In this document: piece after piece, positions 37,561-46,265 of the stretch
How positions within the stretch are numbered: the first letter of the stretch is position 1
Layout: the number at the start of each line of letters is the position of its first letter
DNA from: an uncultured Lachnospiraceae bacterium
GTDB taxonomy: Bacteria; Bacillota; Clostridia; Lachnospirales; Lachnospiraceae
DNA length: 64,000 nt
Reading direction: 5' to 3'
Assembly (NCBI GenBank): GCA_900550235.1
Contig: URRQ01000005.1
Location: 1 to 64,000, forward strand
Position numbers and translations under genes: made by a program
Notes under the pieces: generated by a model
What the model was told of the DNA's origin: nothing
Databases searched by the model: none
The model's input: only the letters and a program-made list of their open reading frames with translations

Positions 37561-38178
37561 TTGAAATCTTTTCCAAAACCTTTAACAGCTTCTGAAGAAC
37601 GATGTTATTTGCAAAAATATACGGAAGGTGACCTTGAAGCGAAACACATATTAATCGAGCGAAACCTTCGTCTTGTTGCGCATATTGTAAAAAAATATCA
37701 GCACCTCAATGAAGATCCTGAAGATCTCCTTTCCATTGGTACAATCGGCCTTATTAAAGCTGTCGTTACTTTTAATCCCGTAAAAGGAAATCGTCTTGCG
37801 ACTTATGCCGCAAGATGTATCGAAAATGAAATCCTTATGATGCTGCGCGGTAAGAAAAAAACTTCCAAAGAAGTATCTCTTTATGAACCGATTGGAACAG
37901 ATAAAGAAGGAAATGAAATCCATCTCTTTGATATTATTGAAACTCCGGAAGACGATGCTCAAACAAAAATCGCACTAAAAGATGATATTGCCACACTTTA
38001 TGAAAAAGTCGCCACAGAACTCTCTCCAAGAGAACGCCTTGTTCTTAAAATGCGATATGGACTATACAACGGCGAAGAGTACACCCAGAGAGAAATCGCA
38101 GAACAAATTGGGATTTCTCGTTCCTATGTTTCGCGAATTGAAAAAAGTGCAATCAAAAAGCTGCGGGCATTTTTCTAA
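37561..38178 (+). CDS. sigK: Sporulation sigma factor SigK
   Basis: Late mother-cell sigma factor for spore coat and cortex genes. Region 2 has LIERNLRLVAHIVKKY and the -10 reading block DPEDLLSIGTIGLIKA; region 4 has SPRERLVLKMRYGL and the helix-turn-helix YTQREIAEQIGISRSYVSRIE. I favour the TTG at 37561 (205 residues, MKSFPKPLT): AAGAGGTG lies six bases upstream, whereas the ATG at 37543 has no binding site and would fall at the predicted transcript start. The gene is unbroken, without the skin element of Bacillus. No pro-sequence longer than about 10 residues is visible ahead of the KPLT block. It indicates a spore-former. Confidence 0.92.
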   Translation: MKSFPKPLTASEERCYLQKYTEGDLEAKHILIERNLRLVAHIVKKYQHLNEDPEDLLSIGTIGLIKAVVTFNPVKGNRLATYAARCIENEILMMLRGKKKTSKEVSLYEPIGTDKEGNEIHLFDIIETPEDDAQTKIALKDDIATLYEKVATELSPRERLVLKMRYGLYNGEEYTQREIAEQIGISRSYVSRIEKSAIKKLRAFF

Positions 38179-38190
38179 CCCACAGCTTTT
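38156..38190. terminator. Terminator shared by sigK and trhP
   Basis: A 12-base stem AAAAGCTGCGGG / CCCACAGCTTTT (one G-T/C-A mismatch) spans the sigK stop codon and lies between convergent genes. Confidence 0.75.
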
Positions 38191-38195
38191 GTCTC

Positions 38196-39434
38196 TTATA
38201 CTTTTTCCATCGGTTCCTGACGTCTCAAAATGTCATATGGATCCACTTGAATGCCAAGATCTACATAGAGAACCTGTTTTGGATGCGGCGCACTTTCCTG
38301 CTCTTCACCATCCTCTGTTAAAATTCTCTTTACCGTAACTTCCACATTTTCTCCATTTGGCTTCATCACTTCAATCTTTTCACCAACCGAGAATTTATTT
38401 CTCTGTTCAATCCGGTACGTTCCATCTCTTTCTTCCCCGATAATTCCAAGATACGTATATTCCTTGACGTAAGTATTGCTATCATAAATCTGCGATTCAT
38501 CACTTGGCTTTCCGAAGAAAAATCCCGTTGTAAATTGACGGTATGTACAGTTTGATATCTGTTCCAAATACCACGGCATATTTTTCTCGTATAAGGCCGG
38601 ATCTTTTTGATAGTCGTCAATCGCTTTTCGATAAGTTCTTGCAACTGTCGCTACATAGAGAGCCGTTTTCATACGACCCTCAATCTTCAGACTATCGATT
38701 CCTGAATTTAAAATTTCCGGAATATGCTCGATCATGCACAAATCTTTTGAGTTAAAAATATAAGTACCGCGCTCATTTTCATAAACCGGCATATATTCTC
38801 CCGGTCTTGTCTCCTCTACTACCGAATATTTCCAACGGCAAGGATGGGTACATGCACCTCGGTTAGCATCTCTTCCTGTAAAATAATTACTCAAAAGGCA
38901 TCTTCCTGAATATGAAATACACATTGCTCCATGAATAAACGTTTCAATCTCCAAATCATCAGGAATATGTGCTCGTATCTCGCGAATTTCTTCCAAAGAA
39001 AGCTCTCTCGCAGATACAACTCGTGTAGCGCCTAATTTATGCCAAAAATTAAACGTCTCATAATTGGTATTGTTCGCCTGCGTACTGATATGTCTCTCAA
39101 TATGTGGGCATTCTTCTCCCGCTAACACGAACATTCCCGGATCTGCGATGATCAATCCATCCGGATTCATCTGCTCTAATTCACGGAAATATTCTCTTGC
39201 ACCTTCCAAATCACTATTATGTGCTAAAATATTTGCTGTCACATAAACTTTTACATTATGTTCATGTGCAAATCGAATTCCTTCCTCCATATCTTCTTTG
39301 GAAAAATTCTTCGCCTTTGCACGAAGCCCAAATGCTTCTCCACCAATATATACTGCATCCGCTCCAAAAATAACCGCAGTTTTCAGTACTTCCAAACTGC
39401 TCGCCGGGATAAGTAGTTCCGGGTGTCTCGCCAT
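38196..39434 (-). CDS. trhP: U32 family protein, tRNA uridine-34 hydroxylation (TrhP)
   Basis: U32 peptidase-family enzyme; members TrhP/TrhP2 hydroxylate wobble uridine of tRNA to 5-hydroxyuridine with prephenate. The 412-residue protein starts PELLIPASSLEVLKTAV, has YIGGEAFGLRAKAKNF, and the family signature with cysteines in ETFIHGAMCISYSGRC, then NRGACTHPCRWKY, likely iron-sulfur ligands. It follows the methyltransferase gene trmR (12 bases apart), the enzyme that methylates this product, as in Bacillus yrrM-yrrNO. Here only one U32 gene is present in the pair. Confidence 0.9.
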   Translation of the reverse strand: MARHPELLIPASSLEVLKTAVIFGADAVYIGGEAFGLRAKAKNFSKEDMEEGIRFAHEHNVKVYVTANILAHNSDLEGAREYFRELEQMNPDGLIIADPGMFVLAGEECPHIERHISTQANNTNYETFNFWHKLGATRVVSARELSLEEIREIRAHIPDDLEIETFIHGAMCISYSGRCLLSNYFTGRDANRGACTHPCRWKYSVVEETRPGEYMPVYENERGTYIFNSKDLCMIEHIPEILNSGIDSLKIEGRMKTALYVATVARTYRKAIDDYQKDPALYEKNMPWYLEQISNCTYRQFTTGFFFGKPSDESQIYDSNTYVKEYTYLGIIGEERDGTYRIEQRNKFSVGEKIEVMKPNGENVEVTVKRILTEDGEEQESAPHPKQVLYVDLGIQVDPYDILRRQEPMEKV

Positions 39435-39446
39435 GTCTTTAGCCTC

Positions 39447-40088
39447 CTATTGTCTTACACTTACTGCCACGCCATCTCCCAAAGGGATAATGGAAGTTAA
39501 TAATCTATCATCATGTTTTAATTCATATAAATACTCACGCATACGGCTATGTATCGTTCGATTTCGTCTCTCTACCGCAAAACGAGACTCAATAATATCT
39601 CCATCTTGAAGCACATTATCAGATACAAGAATACCACCCTTTTTTAGTAATCGAATCACTTCCGGCATATAATAAATATACTGTCCTTTTGCCGCATCCA
39701 TAAAAATAAAGTCAAATGACTCATCAAGCCCTTTTAGAATCTCAAGCGCATCACCTTCCAACAGCGTAATCTGTTTCTCTTTTCCTGCTCTTTTAAAATT
39801 CTCTCTTGCAATCGGTATTCGTTTCTCATATTTTTCGATCGTAGTAATTTGACATTCTACCGGTACATACTCACTCATAAGAATCGCCGAAAACCCTACC
39901 GCAGTCCCTACTTCCAAGATCTTTAAAGGCTTCTGAATAGAAAGCAGAACTTTTAAAAAGCTCTGCATTTCCTTTCTTATAATCGGCACAAATGTATCCA
40001 GTGCCTCTTGTTCAATGGTTTCCAATATTTCACTATTCTCGGTTTCCAAAGAATGGATAAATGTTACCATACGTTCATCTACAATCAT
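39447..40088 (-). CDS. trmR: tRNA 5-hydroxyuridine O-methyltransferase (TrmR)
   Basis: SAM-dependent O-methyltransferase of the catechol-OMT-like family; TrmR makes 5-methoxyuridine at tRNA wobble position 34. The 213-residue protein has the SAM loop ILEVGTAVGFSAILMSEY (about 75-92), metal/SAM residues in FIFMDAAKGQY, and SDNVLQDGDI. The neighbouring trhP supplies the hydroxylated substrate, which decides the name; by sequence alone the substrate would be uncertain. It lies 12 bases downstream of rnj. Confidence 0.88.
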   Translation of the reverse strand: MIVDERMVTFIHSLETENSEILETIEQEALDTFVPIIRKEMQSFLKVLLSIQKPLKILEVGTAVGFSAILMSEYVPVECQITTIEKYEKRIPIARENFKRAGKEKQITLLEGDALEILKGLDESFDFIFMDAAKGQYIYYMPEVIRLLKKGGILVSDNVLQDGDIIESRFAVERRNRTIHSRMREYLYELKHDDRLLTSIIPLGDGVAVSVRQ

Positions 40089-40100
40089 GACTGTTTCCTT

Positions 40101-41768
40101 CTATACATCCATAATAATTGGAAGAATCATTGGTTTTCTCTTTGTTCTTTTCCAAATAAACTCATTCATTGTATCACGAATAACAAGTTTGATCCTGCTC
40201 CAATCCGCATTTCTATTCTGAGTAAGGCATTGATCCAACGCTTCAGATAAAACCTGACGAGCCTCTTCCATCAAGCCTTCAGATTCTCTTACATACACAA
40301 ATCCTCTGGACACAATATCCGGTCCTGCCAAAATCTGATTTGTTCTCTTCTCCAAAGTTAATACTACAATTAAAATTCCGTCTTCTGCAAGGTGCTGACG
40401 ATCACGGAGAACAATATTTCCAACATCTCCAACTCCAAGTCCATCCACAAGAATTCCTCCTGTATGAACTTTGTCCACAACATCTGCCCCGTTATTATCA
40501 AGAGCCAATACGTCTCCTGACTGTAAAATGAAAATATTTTCCTTTGAAATACCTAAACTCTCCGCAATTTTAGCATTGGCACGAAGATGACGATATTCTC
40601 CATGCACAGGAATTGCATATTTAGGTTTTACAAGGGAATAGATCAGTTTGATTTCTTCCTGACAAGCATGACCTGATACATGAGTATCCTGGAAAATAAC
40701 CGTAGCTCCTTTTTGTGACAATTCATTGATCACACGAGAAACTGCTTTTTCATTCCCCGGAATCGGGCTGGAACTAAAAATAACTGTATCTCCAGGTTTA
40801 ATGCTGACTTTTTTATGGATATCGGCAGCCATACGTGACAAAGCTGCCATAGATTCTCCTTGACTTCCAGTTGTAATCAACACCGTTTTTTCGTCCGGAT
40901 AGTTCCTCAGCTGATCGATCGTAATCAACGTCTTATCCGGAATGTCCAAATATCCAAGTTCGGAAGCGGTATCGATAATACTTACCATGCTTCGGCCTTC
41001 CACAACAACTTTTCGATCGTATTTATAGGCAGAATTAATAATCTGCTGCACACGGTCTACGTTTGAAGCAAATGTTGCAATAATAATTCGTGTATTCTTA
41101 TGTTCTGCAAAGATTTGATCAAATGTTTTTCCAACTGTACGTTCTGACATTGTAAATCCCGGACGTTCTGCATTAGTACTATCAGACATTAATGCAAGGA
41201 CACCCTTTTTTCCAATCTCCGCAAAACGTTGCAGATCAATCGCATCTCCAAATACAGGCGTATAATCTACTTTGAAGTCACCGGTATGGACAACAATTCC
41301 TGCCGGAGAATAAATTGCGAGAGCAGATGCATCCGCAATACTATGGTTCGTTTTAATAAATTCAATACGAAATTGTCCGAGATTGATCGATTGCCCATGT
41401 TTTACAACTTTTCGTCTTGTACTTCTAAGTAAATTATGTTCCTTTAACTTATTTTCAATAATTCCCATTGTAAGCTTTGTCGCATATACCGGAAGATTGA
41501 TATCTTTTAAAATATATGACAATGCTCCAATATGGTCTTCGTGACCATGCGTGATCACAAAACCTTTTAACTTCTGCGCATTCTCTTTCAGATACGACAC
41601 ATCCGGAATCACAAGGTCAATTCCGAGCATATCGTCTTCCGGAAATGCAAGACCACAGTCCACTACAATAATACTGTCTTCATATTCAAAGGCAGTAATG
41701 TTCATTCCAATCTGTTCCAATCCGCCCAATGGAATGATTCTCAATTTTGAAGTTTTTTCTTTTTTCAA
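40101..41768 (-). CDS. rnj: Ribonuclease J
   Basis: 5'-3' exonuclease and endonuclease for mRNA decay and rRNA maturation. The 555-residue protein has the metallo-beta-lactamase site HGHEDH (74-79), the later HTGDFKVD and beta-CASP motifs (DSTNAERPG, VVVEGRSM, SGHACQEE, VHGEYRHL), and a C-terminal domain for dimerisation. Starts MKKEKTSKLRIIPLGGLEQIGMN, typical of RNase J1. Only one rnj is seen here. It lies between fur and trmR. Confidence 0.96.
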   Translation of the reverse strand: MKKEKTSKLRIIPLGGLEQIGMNITAFEYEDSIIVVDCGLAFPEDDMLGIDLVIPDVSYLKENAQKLKGFVITHGHEDHIGALSYILKDINLPVYATKLTMGIIENKLKEHNLLRSTRRKVVKHGQSINLGQFRIEFIKTNHSIADASALAIYSPAGIVVHTGDFKVDYTPVFGDAIDLQRFAEIGKKGVLALMSDSTNAERPGFTMSERTVGKTFDQIFAEHKNTRIIIATFASNVDRVQQIINSAYKYDRKVVVEGRSMVSIIDTASELGYLDIPDKTLITIDQLRNYPDEKTVLITTGSQGESMAALSRMAADIHKKVSIKPGDTVIFSSSPIPGNEKAVSRVINELSQKGATVIFQDTHVSGHACQEEIKLIYSLVKPKYAIPVHGEYRHLRANAKIAESLGISKENIFILQSGDVLALDNNGADVVDKVHTGGILVDGLGVGDVGNIVLRDRQHLAEDGILIVVLTLEKRTNQILAGPDIVSRGFVYVRESEGLMEEARQVLSEALDQCLTQNRNADWSRIKLVIRDTMNEFIWKRTKRKPMILPIIMDV

Positions 41769-41786
41769 CTTGATACCTCCATTATT

Positions 41787-42260
41787 TTATGTATGTTCCG
41801 CACATTTTTTTCTATCCTGCACACAGTCCTTACATCTGCCGTAAAACTTCAACTCATGATCCCATATTTGAAATCCTGTTTCTTCTTGAATCTGTTTTTC
41901 CAATTCCTCCAAAAGGTCTTCATTAAAAGATTCAATCTTTCCACAAGATTTGCATACTAAATGATGATGGTAATGTCTCTTTTCTCCCGAAAACTGCCGT
42001 CCGATCTCGTACCTCACACATCCATCATTTAACTCTATCCGATCCACAAGCTGCATTTCCAACAACAACTGCACGGTTCTGTATACGGTTGCAACCCCTA
42101 TTTCAGGGAATTCTTCTCTTACTAAATTATATATATCATCTATCGTCATATGTCTGTCTCCCTGCTCAGCAAGGACTTCGAGAACTGCAAGCCTTTGTCT
42201 TGTTATCTTTAATTTCTTTTCTTTCAACATTTCAATAAATTTTTCCCGCTCAACAGACAT
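41787..42260 (-). CDS. Fur family metal-dependent regulator
   Basis: A Fur/PerR/Zur-type repressor. The 157-residue protein has the winged helix (KLKITRQRLAVLEVLAEQG; GVATVYRTVQLL as the recognition helix near 55-66) and a metal-rich C-domain with YHHHLVCKSCGKIESF and a second Cys pair CKDC, giving a structural zinc site CxxC...CxxC. Subtype (iron, peroxide, zinc) cannot be fixed from sequence; a PerR-like box exists at 9632-9658. Sits between DUF1292 and rnj in the common Lachnospiraceae order. Confidence 0.92.
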   Translation of the reverse strand: MSVEREKFIEMLKEKKLKITRQRLAVLEVLAEQGDRHMTIDDIYNLVREEFPEIGVATVYRTVQLLLEMQLVDRIELNDGCVRYEIGRQFSGEKRHYHHHLVCKSCGKIESFNEDLLEELEKQIQEETGFQIWDHELKFYGRCKDCVQDRKKCAEHT

Positions 42261-42284
42261 ATATTACCTCTCAAACTCTGTACG

Positions 42285-42545
42285 TTACATTTCGATTTCT
42301 ACATCTTCTAATAATTCACCGAATACTTTTGATACTGCCGCAAGCTCTACATCATCTTCTACAATCTGATATACACTCTCTTTTTCTTCCGGCATACTTG
42401 TGTCCTTTAATATCAAACACTCTCCGTCCTCATCTTCTGAGTCCGCTACCAAAATATAAGAAACGCCGTTAATCTTTGTTTCTTCCAACACATAAAAATC
42501 CACGGAGCCTTCTCCGTCATCCAACATAAATTTAATCTTCTCCAT
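42285..42545 (-). CDS. DUF1292 family protein
   Basis: An 86-residue acidic protein of unknown function; the family nearly always follows ruvX and ireB, as here. It reads MEKIKFMLDDGEGSVDFYVLEE and then ISYILVADSEDEDGECLIL-like strands, a compact beta fold. The ATG at 42545 follows GAGGTG; the GTG at 42557 would overlap that site. Gap to ruvX is 15 bases. Confidence 0.85.
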   Translation of the reverse strand: MEKIKFMLDDGEGSVDFYVLEETKINGVSYILVADSEDEDGECLILKDTSMPEEKESVYQIVEDDVELAAVSKVFGELLEDVEIEM

Positions 42546-42560
42546 ACCGCACCTCACGTA

Positions 42561-42995
42561 TTATTCTCTATTCTGCATATACACAGAATCCAAATACCCC
42601 TGCAAAATAAAAACTGCCGCAATCTTATCTATATATTTTTTGCGATCCTCTCTTCTTACATTACTCTCAATCAATGTCCGCTCTGCTGATGCAGTAGAAA
42701 GGCGCTCGTCCCACATCACTACTTCCAAACCGGTACGGCGCTCCAACATTTCTTTAAATTCCAATGATTTTTCAGCACGATCACCTATGTCATTGTTCAT
42801 ATGCTTTGGAAGACCAAGAACAATCTTCTCCACTTCATACTCCTTTGCTAATTCTTCAATTCTCGCAAGTGTTTTCCGAAGTTTATTCTCTTCCTTCCTA
42901 CAAATTGTCTCTATTCCCTGAGCCGTAAGACCGAGGGGATCGCTGATTGCAACCCCTACAGTCTTAGAGCCATAATCCAATCCCATAATTCTCAT
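42561..42995 (-). CDS. ruvX: RuvX/YqgF Holliday-junction resolvase-like protein
   Basis: RNase H-fold nuclease involved in 16S rRNA end processing and possibly junction cleavage. From the ATG at 42995 the 144-residue protein starts [16 protein letters not shown], with the catalytic Asp of LDYG, the [12 protein letters not shown] strand, the DERLST motif and the final D of [16 protein letters not shown] longer start at 43022 would overlap ireB more and lacks a site. Overlaps nothing; five bases before the ireB stop region, so coupled. Confidence 0.93.
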   Translation of the reverse strand: MRIMGLDYGSKTVGVAISDPLGLTAQGIETICRKEENKLRKTLARIEELAKEYEVEKIVLGLPKHMNNDIGDRAEKSLEFKEMLERRTGLEVVMWDERLSTASAERTLIESNVRREDRKKYIDKIAAVFILQGYLDSVYMQNRE

Positions 42996-42999
42996 ATGA

Positions 43000-43263
43000 T
43001 TATTCCCATGAATAATGCTCAATATACGTCTTAAGCATCTCTTCTACCAATTCATCACGTTCCATTTTCATGATCAGACTTCTTGCGCCCATATAACTTG
43101 TAATATACGTCGGATCGCCTGACATAATATAACCAACAATCTGGTTGACCGGATTATATCCCTTTTCTCTAAGAGCCTGATACACAATTTCCAAAATATC
43201 TTTCGCTTGAATCTGCGGAGCCGGCTCTACACGAAAAAACTGTGTGTTATTTAAATCTTTCAT
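43000..43263 (-). CDS. ireB: IreB family regulatory phosphoprotein
   Basis: Small (87-residue) UPF0297 protein; in Enterococcus it is phosphorylated by the PASTA kinase IreK and affects cephalosporin resistance. The N-terminal threonine of [13 protein letters not shown] is at the phosphorylated position of the family. The rest is the conserved [37 protein letters not shown] type sequence (positions 22-60). First gene of ireB-ruvX-DUF1292-fur. AGGACG site ahead. Confidence 0.94.
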   Translation of the reverse strand: MKDLNNTQFFRVEPAPQIQAKDILEIVYQALREKGYNPVNQIVGYIMSGDPTYITSYMGARSLIMKMERDELVEEMLKTYIEHYSWE

Positions 43264-43340
43264 TTTATCACGTCCTTTAGTTTACTTCATTCTCATTCTA
43301 ATATAATTGATAACAAATTTCAATCGGCTAGTTGTTAAAT

Positions 43341-44636
43341 TTAATGAATAATTTGTAAATGATCATCAATTTTAACATTTACCAATTTATTCTGCCAATT
43401 CTCCTCAGATTCAACCGCAATACGGATATACTCTTTTGTGTGTCCCGTTTGGAAATATTTTCCTTCTTTTTCTATCTCTTCTTCCATCAACACTTCAACA
43501 GATTTTCCAAGATAATACTGCTCGAACTCTTTCTGCTTTTTCTCATTTAATGCCAACAGCTGATTACTTCTTACTGTCTTCACCTGTTCAGGTACCTGAT
43601 CCGGCATGACAGCTGCTTTTGTCCCTTCACGTTTTGAATATTTGAAAATATGAGTCTCATAAAAATTCACCTTGTCTACAAAACTCATTGATTGTTGAAA
43701 TTCCTCTTCTGTCTCTCCCGGAAAGCCTACGATTACATCTGTTGTCAATGCCGGATGTTCAAAATATGTTCGAAGAAGTTCACACTTCTCATAATATTCT
43801 TCTGCCGTATATTTTCTGTTCATACGTTTTAATGTAGCATTGCACCCACTTTGTAATGATAAATGGAAGTGTGGGCACATTTTTTCCAAGCCGGAAATTG
43901 TCTGTACAAATTTTTCCGTGATAATTCTTGGTTCAAGTGAGCCAAGACGAATCCTTTTTAATCCTTCCACCTCATGAACTGCCAGAATTAAAGAAAGCAG
44001 ATCTTCTGTTTCTCCGAAATCGACACCGTAAGAACTTAGGTGGATTCCTGTAAGCACGACTTCCTGATAACCGTTTTTCACAAGGTTTTTCACTTCTTCT
44101 ACTACATCTTCTTTTCGACGGCTTCTAACCCTTCCCCTTGCATATGGAATGATGCAATACGTACAAAACTGATTACACCCATCTTGCACTTTTAAATACG
44201 CTCTCGTATGTTCTGCAGTTTTGCTCAGATGCAGTTCTTCATATTCTTTTGTGTGGTTAATATCGATCACATCTTTTTGAACTGTTTGTTTCTGTCCTTC
44301 ATATTCTTCCAATATTTCAACGATATCTTTTTTTCTGTTATTTCCAATCACGATATCAATACACTCGTCCAACTTCTCTTCTTCGTCTTTTGTCTGCACG
44401 TAACATCCTGCTGCCACAATAATCGCATCAGGATTCATTTTTCTTGCACGATGAAGCATTTGACGTGATTTCCGATCCGCCATATTTGTAACTGTGCATG
44501 TATTAATAATATAGATATCTGCTCCCTCTTTAAATGGAACGATTTCATATCCTGCCTGTTCCAATAATTCCTGCATCGCCTCTGTTTCGTAGGCATTCAC
44601 TTTGCATCCTAAATTGTGTAATGCTGCTTTTTTCAC
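43341..44636 (-). CDS. mtaB: tRNA t6A37 methylthiotransferase MtaB
   Basis: Radical-SAM enzyme that adds a methylthio group to t6A37 of tRNA. The product has the N-terminal UPF0004 cluster domain (LGCKVNAYETEAM, NTCTVTNMADRKSRQ, AAGCYVQ), the radical-SAM motif CNQFCTYC near residue 150 and a C-terminal TRAM domain. I start at a GTG (44636), giving MKKAALHNLGCK with GAGGTGG 7 bases ahead and 431 residues; the ATG at 44681 has no binding site. It is monocistronic and divergent from the HPr-like gene. Confidence 0.95.
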   Translation of the reverse strand: MKKAALHNLGCKVNAYETEAMQELLEQAGYEIVPFKEGADIYIINTCTVTNMADRKSRQMLHRARKMNPDAIIVAAGCYVQTKDEEEKLDECIDIVIGNNRKKDIVEILEEYEGQKQTVQKDVIDINHTKEYEELHLSKTAEHTRAYLKVQDGCNQFCTYCIIPYARGRVRSRRKEDVVEEVKNLVKNGYQEVVLTGIHLSSYGVDFGETEDLLSLILAVHEVEGLKRIRLGSLEPRIITEKFVQTISGLEKMCPHFHLSLQSGCNATLKRMNRKYTAEEYYEKCELLRTYFEHPALTTDVIVGFPGETEEEFQQSMSFVDKVNFYETHIFKYSKREGTKAAVMPDQVPEQVKTVRSNQLLALNEKKQKEFEQYYLGKSVEVLMEEEIEKEGKYFQTGHTKEYIRIAVESEENWQNKLVNVKIDDHLQIIH

Positions 44637-44778
44637 CTTTCCACCTCTTTTGTCTATTTTTGTCAATTTGTAATATTCCAATCAAATTTTCCCGTTACCT
44701 TAGTCAGTTTGTTTCTTGACAATTTCTACCATACATCTTAATATAATAAGTGGAACTAAATATAAAGGAGGTTATCCA

Positions 44779-45009
44779 ATGAAAACAGTAGAAATTTCTT
44801 TAAATTCGATTGACAAAGTAAAATCTTTCGTAAACGAAATTACGAAGTTTGATTATGATTTTGATTTAGTATCAGGACGTTACGTAATCGACGCTAAATC
44901 TATCATGGGTATTTTCAGTTTAGATTTATCTAAACCAATTACTTTAAACATCCATGCCGAAAATGATGTAGAAGATATTTTAGATATTTTAAAACCATAC
45001 ATTGTTTAG
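44779..45009 (+). CDS. HPr-like protein lacking the active-site histidine
   Basis: A 76-residue HPr-fold protein. It keeps the regulatory-serine region (DAKSIMGIFSLDL; Ser41 aligns with Ser46 of HPr) and the final helix (DVEDILDILKPYI), but the first helix region has no histidine corresponding to His15; the only His is at 59. It therefore cannot pass phosphate in the PTS and may be a regulator or Crh-like. AAAGGAGG precedes the ATG; a reading from 44716 is unsupported. Own terminator follows. Confidence 0.85.
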   Translation: MKTVEISLNSIDKVKSFVNEITKFDYDFDLVSGRYVIDAKSIMGIFSLDLSKPITLNIHAENDVEDILDILKPYIV

Positions 45010-45011
45010 TA

Positions 45012-45046
45012 AAATAGAATGTGCAAACGCACATTCTATTTTTTTA
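45012..45046. terminator. Bidirectional terminator after the HPr-like gene
   Basis: A 13-bp stem (AAATAGAATGTGC / GCACATTCTATTT) with an AAAC loop and a T7 run on the plus strand, between convergent genes; it touches the thiI stop. Confidence 0.9.
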
Positions 45047-46228
45047 TGGTTTTACAACAATTCTCTCTACCGAATTGACAGCTTCTTCAAATAATTCATC
45101 AATTTTTTCTGCCAAATTTTCTTCAGAACGTCTTATGATATTAATATTTGGTTTTGTCACTGGATGTTTTGCAACAAAGATTGTGCAGCAATCTTCAAAC
45201 GGAAGAATTGATGTCTCATATGTGTCAATCTTTTCCGCAATTTCAACAATTTCTTGTTTATCAAATCCGATCACCGGACGATATACCGGCAATGTGCATA
45301 CGTCATTTGTTGCCGCAAGACTCTGCATTGTCTGGCTTGCCACCTGACCAATACTTTCACCTGTGATCAATCCAAGACAACCACTTTCCTTCGCAAAGTG
45401 TTCTGCAATCATCATCATATAGCGGCGCATAATGATTGTCAATTCATCATGCGGACATTTGTCATAAATATACAACTGGATATCTGTAAAATTTACAATA
45501 TTAAGTGTAATCGGTCCTGAATATTTTGATACTAATTTCGCAAGATCGATGACTTTTTGTTTTGCTCGTTCACTTGTATATGGCGGTGCATGGAAATATG
45601 TTGCTTCAAGTCCTACTCCACGTTTCGCAATCATATATCCTGCAACCGGGCTGTCAATTCCTCCCGACAAGAGAAGCATCGCTTTCCCATTTGTTCCAAC
45701 CGGCATTCCGCCTGGTCCTGGAATAATTTCTGAATAAATATATATTTCATCTCTTACTTCAATATGAAGCATTACATCCGGTTTGTGTACATTGACACGG
45801 ATTTCCGGAAATGCGTTCAAAATAGCTTCTCCAACTTCACAATTAATCTCCATGGAAGTTTTTGGATAGTTCTTTCTTCCTCTTCTCGCTTCTACTTTGA
45901 ATGTAATATTTTTATCCGGATACATGTCGTCCATATAATTAACAACCGTCTTTTTCAAAGCGTCAAATCCTTCATCCGGTACATGTACTACCGGACAGAT
46001 TCCAACAATACCGAATACTCTTTTCAACGCTTCTACAGTCTCTTCGTAATCATAGTCTCCTTCACATTCCACATACACTCGACCTGAAGACTTGTGTACT
46101 CTAAATGTTCCATCAACGTCCTGTAATGCAAAACGCATTTGACGCATTAATGCGTCTTCAAATAAATATCTGTTTTTGCCTTTAATGCCTATTTCTCCGT
46201 ATTTTATTAAAAATGACTGGAATTTCAT
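45044..46228 (-). CDS. thiI: tRNA 4-thiouridine synthetase ThiI
   Basis: Makes 4-thiouridine at tRNA position 8 (and can serve thiamine synthesis). From the ATG at 46228 (394 residues; GGAAGG ahead) the protein shows a ferredoxin-like and THUMP RNA-binding region (about 1-165), then a PP-loop ATPase with LLLSGGIDSPVAGYM and the catalytic Cys of FEDCCTIFVAKHP. It lacks the rhodanese domain of enteric ThiI, as in Bacillus, where the neighbouring NifS-type desulfurase gives the sulfur. That desulfurase is the next gene upstream here (38 bases). Confidence 0.95.
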   Translation of the reverse strand: MKFQSFLIKYGEIGIKGKNRYLFEDALMRQMRFALQDVDGTFRVHKSSGRVYVECEGDYDYEETVEALKRVFGIVGICPVVHVPDEGFDALKKTVVNYMDDMYPDKNITFKVEARRGRKNYPKTSMEINCEVGEAILNAFPEIRVNVHKPDVMLHIEVRDEIYIYSEIIPGPGGMPVGTNGKAMLLLSGGIDSPVAGYMIAKRGVGLEATYFHAPPYTSERAKQKVIDLAKLVSKYSGPITLNIVNFTDIQLYIYDKCPHDELTIIMRRYMMMIAEHFAKESGCLGLITGESIGQVASQTMQSLAATNDVCTLPVYRPVIGFDKQEIVEIAEKIDTYETSILPFEDCCTIFVAKHPVTKPNINIIRRSEENLAEKIDELFEEAVNSVERIVVKP

Positions 46229-46265
46229 GTCTATTCTTCCTTCCCTTTTGTAACTCATTTCAATG

